From Nocardioides renjunii (lineage in GTDB: Bacteria > Actinomycetota > Actinomycetes > Propionibacteriales > Nocardioidaceae), in the NCBI RefSeq assembly GCF_034661175.1, contig NZ_CP141058.1, positions 4,216,001 to 4,280,000 of the forward strand: a stretch of 64,000 nt of DNA. Reading direction: 5' to 3'. How positions within the stretch are numbered: the first letter of the stretch is position 1; each line of letters begins with the position of its first letter. The notes under the pieces are model-generated. The model made no database searches, had not been told where the DNA came from, and saw only the letters and a program-made list of their open reading frames with translations. Position numbers and translations under genes: made by a program. Shown here piece after piece: positions 25,258 through 33,333 of this stretch.

Positions 25258-25284
25258 GGCCCGCGGATGTCGAATCCGCGGGCC
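25258..25284 (-). promoter_or_regulatory. Perfect 11-bp hairpin between divergent rpf-like and hydrolase genes
   Basis: Arms GGCCCGCGGAT (25258-25268) and ATCCGCGGGCC (25274-25284) enclose a 5-nt loop. It lies in the 267-bp gap between two divergent genes, so it is not a normal intergenic terminator. It could be an attenuator in the rpf leader or an operator. Strand assignment is tentative. The gap shows no open frame, and the GGGGUGAA-type signature of the ydaO riboswitch was not found. Confidence 0.4.
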
Positions 25285-25366
25285 GCTGTCCCGCGCGTCC
25301 CCGCCTGGGTCGTGAGGCGGCTCACCCGCGCGGCTTGCACGCCCCGCCGCGTCGTACGGTCGTGAC

Positions 25367-26155
25367 ATGTTGCACGCCCTGCTCGCCACCGCCGGGGTGC
25401 GCTCGCGCGCCCGGTCCGCGACCGACGCCGACGACCTCGAACGACCGTCGGGACCACCCGCCACGTGGACGGCCCTCGGCGAGCTGGGCTCCGCGCTCGA
25501 CGCGGTCCGCCTCGTCGGCGCGCTCCCCCGCCTCTCCGCGGCACCCCGCGGCGACGGCCACCTGGTGGTCGACATCCCGGGCTGGCAGGCACCCGAGCTG
25601 ACTGGAGCGCCGCTGCGCCGCTTCCTCCGCCGGCTGGGGTACGACGCCCGCGGCTGGGGCTTCGGCACCAACATGGGCGACCCGCGGCGCGACGTGGAGC
25701 GGCTGGCCGAGCGCGTCCTCGAGCTCGTCGAGCAGACGGGCTCGCCGGCGTCGCTGGTCGGCTGGAGCCTCGGCGGCGTGATCGCCCGCGAGGTCGCGCG
25801 CCGGCACCCGGCTGCCGTGCGCCGGGTCATCACCTACGGCACGCCCGTCACCGGAGGCGCCGGCCACACCACGATCGCCCGCGTCTACGGCCGCGGCTCG
25901 GACGTCGACGCGGCCCGCGTGGCACAGCGCCTCGACGCCGAGTCGCCCATCCGGGTTCCGCTGACCGTGGTGTTCTCGCGCCGCGACGGCGTCGTGGCGT
26001 GGCAGGCGTGCATCGACCGCGCGTCCGCCGCGGTGGAGCACGTCGAGGTCTCCTCCACCCACCTCGGCATGGGCGTGGACCCCGACGTGTGGGCCGTGGT
26101 CGCCGACCGGCTCGCGGCGCCGGCGCCTGCGATGAGGCCGCCCGGCCCGGCCTGA
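25367..26155 (+). CDS. Alpha/beta hydrolase (lipase/esterase-like)
   Basis: The 262-residue protein has the nucleophile elbow GWSLGG (Ser134), an aspartate in VVFSRRDGVVAW and a histidine in SSTHLGMG, completing a hydrolase triad. The pattern resembles lipases of the PGAP1/LipA-like type acting on esters. There is no signal peptide. The gene is divergent from the Rpf-like gene and ends about 80 bp before the next gene on its strand. The substrate cannot be assigned. Confidence 0.8.
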   Translation: MLHALLATAGVRSRARSATDADDLERPSGPPATWTALGELGSALDAVRLVGALPRLSAAPRGDGHLVVDIPGWQAPELTGAPLRRFLRRLGYDARGWGFGTNMGDPRRDVERLAERVLELVEQTGSPASLVGWSLGGVIAREVARRHPAAVRRVITYGTPVTGGAGHTTIARVYGRGSDVDAARVAQRLDAESPIRVPLTVVFSRRDGVVAWQACIDRASAAVEHVEVSSTHLGMGVDPDVWAVVADRLAAPAPAMRPPGPA

Positions 26156-26237
26156 CGGTCGCGGCCCGGATGTCGAGGACGGACAGGCCGCTCCGTCCCT
26201 GGTGCAGGAACCACGACACCCACGGAGGATGGCAGTC

Positions 26238-26678
26238 ATGACCCACATCAAGCGTTTCGACCACGTCGGCGTCACCGTCAGGGACCTCGACCGAGCGACC
26301 GACTTCTTCGTCAGCCTCGGGCTGGAGGTGCAGGGTCGGCAGCCGGTCGAGGGCGAGTTCATCGACACGGTGATCGCCATCCCCGACTCGCGCACGGAGA
26401 TCGTGATGCTCGACTCCCCCGGCGGCGGGAGCTCGGTCGAGCTCTCCAGCTTCGTCCGGCCCGACGCCGTCGACGGGTCACCCGACGCGATGGCCAACGT
26501 GGTGGGCCTGCGCAGCCTGGGCTTCGAGGTCCACGACCTCCGGGCCGCGGTGGACGCCGTCGTGGCGGACGGCTACTCGCTGGTCGGCGGCATCGGCGAG
26601 TACGAGGACGTGTGGCGGATGGCGTACGTCCGCGGGCCCGAGGGCATTCTCGTCTCCCTGGCCGAGCGGATCGGCTAG
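26238..26678 (+). CDS. VOC-family protein (glyoxalase/epimerase-like)
   Basis: The 146-residue protein has two beta-alpha-beta-beta-beta halves, with FDHVGVTVRDLDRATDFF at the start and GFEVHDLRAAVDAVVADGY in the second. Metal-ligand candidates are His in FDHV and Glu in GPEGI. It resembles glyoxalase I or methylmalonyl-CoA epimerase-like enzymes; members also detoxify antibiotics. The ATG at 26238 has GGAGG 9 nt before it; the ATG at 26229 is too close to that site. No neighbour identifies the substrate. Confidence 0.8.
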   Translation: MTHIKRFDHVGVTVRDLDRATDFFVSLGLEVQGRQPVEGEFIDTVIAIPDSRTEIVMLDSPGGGSSVELSSFVRPDAVDGSPDAMANVVGLRSLGFEVHDLRAAVDAVVADGYSLVGGIGEYEDVWRMAYVRGPEGILVSLAERIG

Positions 26679-26709
26679 GGCCGGAGCACCGCGACCGGCA
26701 CGAGGACGC

Positions 26710-27714
26710 TCAGCCGAGCGGGGGCAGGGTGACGACCTGCCCGGCATAGCTGAGCCCCGCGCCGAAGGCGATGAGAAGCGCGGTGTCGCCGGCGGACGCC
26801 TCGTCCTGGCGCAGCATCGCCTCCATGGCGAGCGGGACGGAGGCGGCCGAGGTGTTGCCGGCGTCCACGACGTCGGTCGCGATCGCCACGGACTCGGGCA
26901 GCTTGATGTTCTTGGCCAGGGTCTGCGTGATGCGGAGGTTGGCCTGGTGCGGGATGAAGGCGTCGAGATCGTCGGGGGCGACGCCCGCCAGGCGCATCGC
27001 CTCGTGGGCGACCTCGGCCATCGCGAAGGGCGCCCAGCGGAAGACCGCCGTGCCCTCCATCTGGACCACCGGGTGGTCCTGGCCCGTCCCGTGCCCGCCG
27101 ATGCAGCTGGGGGTCTGGGTGATCACGTGGGCCTGCGAGCCGTCGGAGCCCCAGGCGGCGGGCCCGATGCCGGGCTCGTCGGACGGTCCCACGACCACGG
27201 CCCCGGCTCCGTCGGCGAAGATGAAGGCGGTGCCGCGGTCGGTCGGGTCCATGAAGCGGCTCAGCTGCTCGACGCCGACCACGACGACGTGGGACTCCGC
27301 GCCCGAGCGCACCATCGACGACGCGAGGTTGAGGGCGTGGCAGAAGCCGGCGCAGCCTGCGGAGATGTCGAAGGCCGCGGTGCCGGTCATGCCGAGCGCG
27401 GTGGCGACCTGCGGAGCGGAAGCCGGGGTGTGCTCGGGGTGCGTGGAGGTGGCGACGATGAGGCACCCGACCTGCTCGGCGGTGACGCCGGCGGCCGCCA
27501 TCGCGCGCTCCGCGGCGGCCGTGGACATGCCGATCAGCGTCTCGTCCTCACCGGCGAAGCGGCGGGTCTTGATGCCGGAGCGGGTCTGGATCCACTCGTC
27601 CGACGAGTCGAGGACCTCGCAGATCTCGTCGTTGGTGACGACCCGCTCGGGACGGTGCACGCCCAGGCCCAGCATGGCGGCGTGCGTCAGTTCGGTCGGC
27701 TGCTGGATCGTCAT
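26710..27714 (-). CDS. Beta-ketoacyl-ACP synthase III (FabH-type)
   Basis: The 334-residue thiolase-fold enzyme has Cys121 in ISAGCAGF, His256 in FIPHQANL and Asn287 in DAGNTSAAS, the complete Cys-His-Asn triad of FabH. It condenses an acyl-CoA primer with malonyl-ACP to start fatty-acid chains; actinobacterial enzymes often prefer branched primers. Other fatty-acid synthase genes are not adjacent, so it may be an accessory or specialised copy. Confidence 0.9.
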   Translation of the reverse strand: MTIQQPTELTHAAMLGLGVHRPERVVTNDEICEVLDSSDEWIQTRSGIKTRRFAGEDETLIGMSTAAAERAMAAAGVTAEQVGCLIVATSTHPEHTPASAPQVATALGMTGTAAFDISAGCAGFCHALNLASSMVRSGAESHVVVVGVEQLSRFMDPTDRGTAFIFADGAGAVVVGPSDEPGIGPAAWGSDGSQAHVITQTPSCIGGHGTGQDHPVVQMEGTAVFRWAPFAMAEVAHEAMRLAGVAPDDLDAFIPHQANLRITQTLAKNIKLPESVAIATDVVDAGNTSAASVPLAMEAMLRQDEASAGDTALLIAFGAGLSYAGQVVTLPPLG

Positions 27715-27744
27715 GTCGCGAGCATAGAGAGGGCGGGGCAGCGG

Positions 27745-27879
27745 TCAGCGGTCGCCGTCGGGACGGGTCTCGGGGATCGGCGAGTCGGGCACCTCGCCGG
27801 GGTCGATCGGGTTCACGTCCGGGTCGCCGGACGGCACGATGGTCGGCTCGGTCGAGGGCTCGTTCGGTGTGGTGGTCAT
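27745..27879 (-). CDS. 44-residue proline/aspartate-rich small protein
   Basis: An ATG at 27879 opens a 44-codon frame, too short for standard gene calling. The product is rich in Pro, Asp and Glu (PSGDPDVNPIDPGEVPDSP), acidic and probably disordered. It has no cysteine or membrane segment. It lies 30 bp before the FabH gene on the same strand. The composition is consistent with small disordered actinobacterial proteins, but I do not recognise a family and the evidence for expression is modest. Confidence 0.5.
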   Translation of the reverse strand: MTTTPNEPSTEPTIVPSGDPDVNPIDPGEVPDSPIPETRPDGDR

Positions 27880-27949
27880 CCCCCAGTCGTACGCCGGTGA
27901 CCTGAGGGACGCAACGATCCCCCACCCCTTGTGATGGGCGGAACAGGAA

Positions 27950-28330
27950 TCAGAGGACGTGCTGACCGACCAGCTGGCTGATCTGTCGAATGTTCACGTT
28001 GCCCTTGAACTCCAGGCGCACCCGCCCGAGGCCGCTGAACCACAGGTCCAGCTCGGAATCCAGGTCGAATGTGCCTGCCGTCTCCACGCTCCACGCCTGC
28101 ACCCGATTCAACGGCAGCGAGGTGTAGTCGCGCTTCTTGCCAGTGAGCCCTTGCACGTTGATCGAGATCAGGCGCTTGTCGGTGAACACCACCGAGTCCC
28201 GCATCCCTTTGAAGGCGAGCAGGACCTGCTCACCCGCCACCAGCAGCGGCTCGAGCTCATGCGCCAGGCCCTGCGGGTCGATGGGGCCGAGCTTGACGAA
28301 GGTTCCGTTCTGGAAGTCGATCACCGGCAC
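27950..28330 (-). CDS. Bacterial PH-domain protein (YvbH-like)
   Basis: The 126-residue protein has the bacterial pleckstrin-homology pattern: LLVAGEQVLLAFKGMRDSVVFTDKRLISINVQ, KRDYTSLPLNRVQAWSVE and FDLDSELDLWFSGLGRVRLEF, the YvbH/PH-domain arrangement in a single domain. The function of such soluble proteins is unknown; they may bind lipids or proteins. The ATG at 28330 is the first good start. It has lower G/C than its neighbours, but codon use is still normal. It lies 89 bp downstream of the DUF1810 gene on the same strand. Confidence 0.75.
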   Translation of the reverse strand: MPVIDFQNGTFVKLGPIDPQGLAHELEPLLVAGEQVLLAFKGMRDSVVFTDKRLISINVQGLTGKKRDYTSLPLNRVQAWSVETAGTFDLDSELDLWFSGLGRVRLEFKGNVNIRQISQLVGQHVL

Positions 28331-28419
28331 ACCCTAGGCATCGCGAAAGCTGCGATGGACGAGAACGGAAAAGCTCAGTCGACCGAGCTGACGTCGCCGC
28401 CGAAGTCAGGGGCGCCTCA

Positions 28420-28836
28420 TCACGTCAACAGCTCGATGGTCCGCTCGTCGGGCTCACCGTCGTGGAAGCGGTCCAGCACGTCGGTGAACAGCGGCTCCTC
28501 GGGCGCCGCCCGGGCGAAGAGCGTCATCGACGAGCGCAGCTTCATCGCGTCGACCGACCCGAGCACCCGCTCCGCCGACGTGTCCTCGAGGTCGAGGAGC
28601 GCTCGGCAGCACTCCCGCAGCCGGGCGCCCAGCACGTCGTGGACGAGGTAGGCCTCGGCCTCGGCGAGGCCGCTGATGGCGTACGCCTGCGCGGTCCCGC
28701 TCCGGCCGAGCCCCGCGACCTGTGGGAAGACGAACCACATCCAGTGGCTCGTCTTGCGACCGGCGCGCAGCTCGGCCATCGCGCGGTCGTACGTGCCACG
28801 GTCGTCCTGCGCCCTCACGAAGCGGTCGAGGTCCAT
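28420..28836 (-). CDS. DUF1810 family protein
   Basis: The 138-residue protein starts with LDRFVRAQDDRGTYDRAMAELRAGRKTSHWMWFVFPQ, the recognisable DUF1810 opening, and continues with a helical LGARLRECCRALLDLED segment. The family is widespread with no assigned biochemical role; related proteins have calpastatin- or YfeA-like helical bundles. The start at 28836 fits the family. Its gene points toward the PH-domain gene and its function is unknown. Confidence 0.85.
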   Translation of the reverse strand: MDLDRFVRAQDDRGTYDRAMAELRAGRKTSHWMWFVFPQVAGLGRSGTAQAYAISGLAEAEAYLVHDVLGARLRECCRALLDLEDTSAERVLGSVDAMKLRSSMTLFARAAPEEPLFTDVLDRFHDGEPDERTIELLT

Positions 28837-28903
28837 GACCGCACGCTAGTCGTCCGCGGCCGCCGGGCGGGGGCTGGGCGGACGCCGTCGCTACGGTGGC
28901 CGC

Positions 28904-29530
28904 GTGCCCGACGCCCCGTCCCGCGCTGCCCGGCTCGGCGCGCTGCTCCTCCTGCTGCGACCGACCTACATCGCGACCGAGGTGGTCACCGCGGCGGCTA
29001 CCACGGGCGGCTACAGCTTCGTGTCCGACTCGGTGAGCCGGCTCGGGGAGGTCGGCTGCACGGCCGCCTACTGCTCGCCGCGGCACGCGGTGATGAACGG
29101 GTCGTTCATGGTCTACGGCGTGCTGCTGGCGGGCGGCGCACTGCTGCTGGCCGGGCGGCTCGGACCCTGGGTGACCGGGCTGCTCGTCGTCTCGGGGGTG
29201 AGCTCCGTCGCCACCGGGCTGGCGCCGCTCGACCAGGACGCGACGCTGCACACGCTCGCGGCCGCACCGCTGTTCGTCGCGCAACCCGCGGCCCTGCTGC
29301 TGCTCGGGGCGCGGCTACGTGGGACGGAGCCCCGTCTCGCGACGGGGCTGCAGGCGGCGGGCGTCGTCACGGCGGCGGCAGCGGTCGGGTTCGTCGTCGC
29401 GGGGGAGGGTCGCGCCGCCGGCGCACTCGAGCGGCTGGCGCTGTGGCCGGTGCTGTTCGGGCTGGTCGCCGTGGGGTGGTCGTGGCGACCCCGCCGAGGG
29501 TCGGTCACGACGTCGGCGGCCGGTGGTTGA
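28904..29530 (+). CDS. DUF998 family membrane protein
   Basis: The 208-residue protein has six predicted transmembrane helices, a conserved YSFVSDSVSRLGEVGC loop near residue 45 and a GLAPLDQDATLHTLAA stretch, matching DUF998 membrane proteins. The family function is unknown. The GTG at 28904 is the only reasonable start. It lies 8 bp before the next gene on the same strand. A CTACGGT -10-like sequence sits about 15 bp upstream, so translation may be near-leaderless. Confidence 0.75.
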   Translation: MPDAPSRAARLGALLLLLRPTYIATEVVTAAATTGGYSFVSDSVSRLGEVGCTAAYCSPRHAVMNGSFMVYGVLLAGGALLLAGRLGPWVTGLLVVSGVSSVATGLAPLDQDATLHTLAAAPLFVAQPAALLLLGARLRGTEPRLATGLQAAGVVTAAAAVGFVVAGEGRAAGALERLALWPVLFGLVAVGWSWRPRRGSVTTSAAGG

Positions 29531-29538
29531 CTGCCCGC

Positions 29539-30213
29539 ATGAGCCTGGTGACCTGGCAGGACCTGTGCCTCGACGCCCTCGACGTCGACCGGATGTCGCG
29601 CTTCTGGGCCGCGGTCGGCGGCCTCGAGGTCGGCGACCCCGAGCCGCCGGCCAGCCTGCGCGGGGCCACGAGCGGGCACACCGTGTGGGTCAACCCCGTC
29701 GACCGGCCGCGGCGGGCCAAGAACCGCGTCCACCTCGACGTGGACTGCGGTGCGGTGGAGGACCTGGTGGCGCTCGGCGCCACGGTCACGGCGCGCGCCG
29801 AGGACACCGGGCTGGGCTGGACCCGGATGGCCGACCCGGAGGGCAACGACTTCTGCGCGTTCGTGCGACCCGCCGACCGACTGCCCGACTACCGCCTCCA
29901 CGGCATCGGCGTCGACTGCCACGACCCGGAGGCCCAGGCGCGCTGGTGGGGCGAGCTCTTCGGGGCCGACCCGACCCGCGACGGCGAGCTTGGCACCTGG
30001 ACGGTGACCGGGGTCGCCGTCGACGAGCGGATGACCCTCGACTTCAACGGCGTGCCGGAGCCGCGGACCGAGCCCAACCGCGTCCACTGGGACGTGCGGG
30101 GCGACGTGGGCGCGCTGCTCGTGCGCGGGGCGACCCACCTGTGGGACATGCCGCGGTGGACGGTGCTCGCCGACCCCGAGGGCAACGAGTTCTGTGTCTT
30201 CCCGCCCGGCTGA
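29539..30213 (+). CDS. Two-domain VOC-family protein
   Basis: The 224-residue protein contains two glyoxalase-like units (about 1-115 and 125-224). The halves end with matching ADPEGN(D/E)FC motifs at about residues 99 and 215. The pattern resembles Glyoxalase_6/4-type proteins, which lack a known substrate. The start at 29539 is an ATG 9 bp after the DUF998 stop, so the two may be cotranscribed. Metal-binding residues cannot be certain without a structural model. Confidence 0.8.
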   Translation: MSLVTWQDLCLDALDVDRMSRFWAAVGGLEVGDPEPPASLRGATSGHTVWVNPVDRPRRAKNRVHLDVDCGAVEDLVALGATVTARAEDTGLGWTRMADPEGNDFCAFVRPADRLPDYRLHGIGVDCHDPEAQARWWGELFGADPTRDGELGTWTVTGVAVDERMTLDFNGVPEPRTEPNRVHWDVRGDVGALLVRGATHLWDMPRWTVLADPEGNEFCVFPPG

Positions 30214-30231
30214 TCCGGTGGCCGGCGCGGC

Positions 30232-30372
30232 TCAGTAGCGCTTGCCGCCGCTGCGGCGCTCCTGCACCTTGCGGACCGCCTCCTTGATCTTCGCCTGGTT
30301 GTGGGGCTTGCGCGCCTCGTCGTAGACCTTCTTCGCGATCCCGAGGGTCGCCAGCTTCTTCACCATTCCCAT
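30232..30372 (-). CDS. 46-residue basic small protein
   Basis: The ATG at 30372 opens a 46-codon frame. The product is strongly basic and helical (VKKLATLGIAKKVYDEARK, then AVRKVQERRSGGKRY). It could bind nucleic acid or membrane, but no family is recognised. It converges with the two-domain VOC gene, 18 bp apart. An alternative ATG lies two codons in. The even amino-acid composition and stop near the neighbouring gene end support a real gene. Confidence 0.6.
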   Translation of the reverse strand: MGMVKKLATLGIAKKVYDEARKPHNQAKIKEAVRKVQERRSGGKRY

Positions 30373-30487
30373 GGGTCCCACAGTGCCAGTGGAATCCAAC
30401 TCCGACTTCACCCATCCGTGTGCTGCGTCACTCCGAACCCCTCCCGAGCCGCCGGACGGCGGCCTTGTCGACGAAGGGTCTTGTCCC

Positions 30488-31222
30488 ATGCGCCTCCCCT
30501 CCATCCGCCGCCCGTCCCCGTCCATGGCCGTCGCCGTCATGGCCCTGGTCGTGGCCTCCACCGGTACGTCGTACGCCGCGGGCCTGATCGGCTCCGCGGA
30601 CATCAAGAACAACTCCGTCTCGTCCACGGACATCAAGAACAAGACCATCAAGGCCGCGGACGTGAAGTCGGGCACGATCGGTGCCAAGCAGGTCAAGGAC
30701 GGGTCGCTGCGCTCGCGCGACTTCAAGGCCGGACAGCTGCCGACCGGCGCGCAGGGCCCCGCCGGTCCCGCAGGTGTCGGTCGGTGGGCGCTGGTCGACG
30801 CGACCGGCGCGATCGTGGCACAGTCCGGCGGCTTCGCCGTGACCGCCGCCTACCCGACCCTCGCCCCCGCGGGCGCCGACGTCACCGGCCTGCGAGCCAA
30901 CGGCAACGTCTACATCAACGCGGGCGAGAACCTGGCCAACAACGGCGTCCTCGCCGTCGTGGCGCTGCAGAACACCGTCGACCAGAACGGCGACGCGATC
31001 ACCAACGGCCGCGCGCCCGGCGCGGACGCCAACCCGGAGTTCTCCGGCGAGATCAGCGCGGCGATGTGCCAGCCCGGCGTCGTCAACTGCGCGCCTCCCG
31101 GCACCGGCAACACCAACCACCTCGTGGTGAGCCCGCGCAACAGCGACGGCACCGTCACGACCGACGCCGACCGCAAGCGGTTCTACGTCGTGGTGACCGG
31201 CGACTCCAGCGACCGCGGCTGA
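30488..31222 (+). CDS. Secreted DIKN-repeat/collagen-like protein
   Basis: The 244-residue protein has a signal peptide (about 1-31, AVAVMALVVASTGTSYAAG), then imperfect 10-residue repeats (SADIKNNSV, STDIKNKTI, AADVKSGTI) and a short collagen-like GAQGPAGPAGVG. The C-terminal domain (about 100-244) is likely beta-rich and ends with DRKRFYVVVTGD. Such repeats occur in actinobacterial surface or fibrillar proteins. The ATG at 30488 follows a 115-bp gap. The function is unknown; surface structure or adhesion is an inference. Confidence 0.75.
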   Translation: MRLPSIRRPSPSMAVAVMALVVASTGTSYAAGLIGSADIKNNSVSSTDIKNKTIKAADVKSGTIGAKQVKDGSLRSRDFKAGQLPTGAQGPAGPAGVGRWALVDATGAIVAQSGGFAVTAAYPTLAPAGADVTGLRANGNVYINAGENLANNGVLAVVALQNTVDQNGDAITNGRAPGADANPEFSGEISAAMCQPGVVNCAPPGTGNTNHLVVSPRNSDGTVTTDADRKRFYVVVTGDSSDRG

Positions 31223-31300
31223 GCCGAGCACCGTCCGGCGGCGGACCCTTGTGCGGGGTCCGTCGCCGGGGCACCCTTCCTGCGGACAGGGAGGGTTCCG

Positions 31301-32047
31301 ATGAGGATCATCGACGAGGCGGTCGCGCGACTGAGGGACGTCCTGGCGTCCGTCGAGGACCTCGTCCTCCGGTCGCGGCGGGACGCCCGGCGCACCAGCG
31401 TCGGCTCCGTCGAGGCCCTGACCCGTGGGCAGCAACAGGTCCCCGACCGGCCGACCGACGGCTCGTACGTCCAGCCCGACCGGACCACCTGCGGCTCCTC
31501 GAGCCTGGTGATGTCACGGATCCTGCACGACGCGGCGTACGCCTCGTGGATCGCCACCGGCCACGACGCAGCGACCGGCCGCACCGACCCGCGCAGCCCT
31601 GGGCAGCGCTTCGCCGACGAGTCGCTGGCGATGCACGACCGCACCAACGGCGCGACGGGCCGCGACGGCCGCCTCCAGCTCCCCTGGCCCAAGGCCGTCG
31701 GCACGCAGCCGTGGGCCGTGGCGGCCGAGATGTCGGCCGCGGGCGGCAGCGGCGTCCCGGGCCGGGCCTACGAGGTGCGCACCGTCGCGCCCCGCGACCG
31801 TGGCACGACCTGGGACCACATCGCCGCCGCGGTGGACGGCGGCCACCACGTCCCGCTCTACGTCGGCAACGCCAGGAGGCCGGGACACGTCGTCCTGGTC
31901 ATCGGCGGGACCGGCGACGACCTCACCCTCTACGACCCCGCCTCCGGCCGCGCCCGGACGGTGTCGCGTCAGGACTTCAGCCGTGGACGCCTCGGCGTCT
32001 CCGGGTGGGACGAGCCGTGGTTCGCCGTCACGCCGGTCGCCGGCTGA
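31301..32047 (+). CDS. C39/papain-like cysteine peptidase-like protein
   Basis: The 248-residue protein has a CGSSSLVMSR motif (about residue 64) after DRTTC, a GHVVLVIGG histidine near residue 200, and an aspartate in LYDPASGR, an arrangement like C39 or NlpC-type cysteine peptidases. There is no signal peptide. It may instead be an inactive cell-wall-binding relative. The ATG at 31301 follows GGGAGG by 6 nt. It lies between the DIKN-repeat protein and the nucleotide-sugar dehydrogenase on the same strand with gaps of about 80 bp. Function is not assigned. Confidence 0.6.
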   Translation: MRIIDEAVARLRDVLASVEDLVLRSRRDARRTSVGSVEALTRGQQQVPDRPTDGSYVQPDRTTCGSSSLVMSRILHDAAYASWIATGHDAATGRTDPRSPGQRFADESLAMHDRTNGATGRDGRLQLPWPKAVGTQPWAVAAEMSAAGGSGVPGRAYEVRTVAPRDRGTTWDHIAAAVDGGHHVPLYVGNARRPGHVVLVIGGTGDDLTLYDPASGRARTVSRQDFSRGRLGVSGWDEPWFAVTPVAG

Positions 32048-32125
32048 CGCGTCCCGGCTACCCATGACGGGGGACGGTCACCTCGGCGACGCCCCGCCGC
32101 CACCGACGTGCGGCAGACTGCTCGC

Positions 32126-33298
32126 GTGACCACGAAGATCTCCGTCGCCGGACTCGGCTACGTCGGGCTGTCCATGGCGGTGCTCCTGGCCCGGCACAAC
32201 ACCGTCGTCGGGCTGGACCTCGACGCCGAGCGCATCGAGAGGCTGCGCCGCGGCGAGAGCCCGATCCACGACGAGGACATCTCGCGCTTCCTCGCCGAGG
32301 AGGACCTCGACCTCACCTTCACCACGGACGCCGAGGAGTCGCACGCCGGCGCTGACGTGGTCATCATCGCGACACCGACCAACTACGACCCGGTCACCAA
32401 CTACTTCGACACCGGCTCGATCGAGGCCGTCATGCGCGACGTGCTGCGGATCAACCCGCACGCCCTGATGGTGGTGAAGTCGACGGTGCCGGTGGGCTAC
32501 ATCGAGGACGTACGCGCCCGGCTGGGCACCGCCGACGTCATCTTCTCACCCGAGTTCCTGCGCGAGGGGCGGGCGCTGCACGACAACCTCCACCCCGCCC
32601 GCATCGTCGTCGGCGAGGACTCCGAGCGGGCCCGCGGCTTCGCCGAGCTGCTGGTCAAGGGCGCCGACGCGGACGACGTACCCGTGCTCTTCACCGCGCC
32701 GACCGAGGCCGAGGCGATCAAGCTCTTCGCCAACACCTACCTCGCGATGCGGGTCGCCTACTTCAACGAGCTCGACTCCTTCGCGCTGTCCCGCGGCCTC
32801 GACTCGCGCTCGATCATCGACGGCGTCGGGCTCGACCCGCGGATCGGTACCCACTACAACAACCCGTCGTTCGGCTACGGCGGCTACTGCCTGCCCAAGG
32901 ACACCAAGCAGCTGCTGGCCAACTACTCCGACGTCCCGCAGACGCTGATCTCGGCGATCGTCGATGCCAACACGACGCGCAAGGACTTCATCGCCTTCGA
33001 CATCCTCGACCGCAGGCCCGCGGTCGTCGGCATCCACCGGCTCATCATGAAGTCGGGCTCGGACAACTTCCGCGAGTCCTCGGTGCAGGGGATCATGAAG
33101 CGGCTCAAGGCCAAGGGCGTCAAGGTCGTCATCTACGAGCCCGAGCTCGAGGACAAGCACTTCTTCGGCTCGAAGGTCTACCGCAAGCTCGAGAAGTTCA
33201 AGGAGAGGTCCGACCTCATCGTGGCCAACCGGATGGTCGACGAGCTGCGCGACGTGGCGGACAAGGTCTACACGCGGGACCTCTTCGGCGGAGATTGA
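32126..33298 (+). CDS. ugd: UDP-glucose 6-dehydrogenase (nucleotide sugar dehydrogenase)
   Basis: The 390-residue protein has an N-terminal Rossmann motif VAGLGYVGLSMAVLLA, PTNYDP, STVPVGY, EFLREGRAL, and the catalytic Cys255 in YGGYCLPKDT. This is the short Ugd type, which oxidises UDP-glucose to UDP-glucuronate with two NAD+. The GTG at 32126 is preferred to an in-frame GTG six codons upstream. The gene converges with the glycosyltransferase operon, so its UDP-glucuronate may feed the surface glycan built there. Confidence 0.9.
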   Translation: MTTKISVAGLGYVGLSMAVLLARHNTVVGLDLDAERIERLRRGESPIHDEDISRFLAEEDLDLTFTTDAEESHAGADVVIIATPTNYDPVTNYFDTGSIEAVMRDVLRINPHALMVVKSTVPVGYIEDVRARLGTADVIFSPEFLREGRALHDNLHPARIVVGEDSERARGFAELLVKGADADDVPVLFTAPTEAEAIKLFANTYLAMRVAYFNELDSFALSRGLDSRSIIDGVGLDPRIGTHYNNPSFGYGGYCLPKDTKQLLANYSDVPQTLISAIVDANTTRKDFIAFDILDRRPAVVGIHRLIMKSGSDNFRESSVQGIMKRLKAKGVKVVIYEPELEDKHFFGSKVYRKLEKFKERSDLIVANRMVDELRDVADKVYTRDLFGGD

Positions 33299-33301
33299 AC
33301 T

Positions 33302-33327
33302 TTCTGCGCCTCCGCTTCGCGCAGGAA
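33302..33327. terminator. Hairpin between converging ugd and glycosyltransferase genes
   Basis: TTCTGCGC (33302-33309) pairs with GCGCAGGA (33319-33326) across a loop of about 9 nt, with one G-U pair. It lies 4 bp past the ugd stop and just before the convergent glycosyltransferase stop, a sensible bidirectional terminator. There is no clear T-run. Confidence 0.5.
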
Positions 33328-33333
33328 CACACG

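Noticed and set aside
25100..25260. A ydaO-type cyclic di-AMP riboswitch before the rpf-like gene.
   Set aside because: Some actinobacterial rpf genes have one, but the GGGGUGAA-type signature is absent on the coding strand here.
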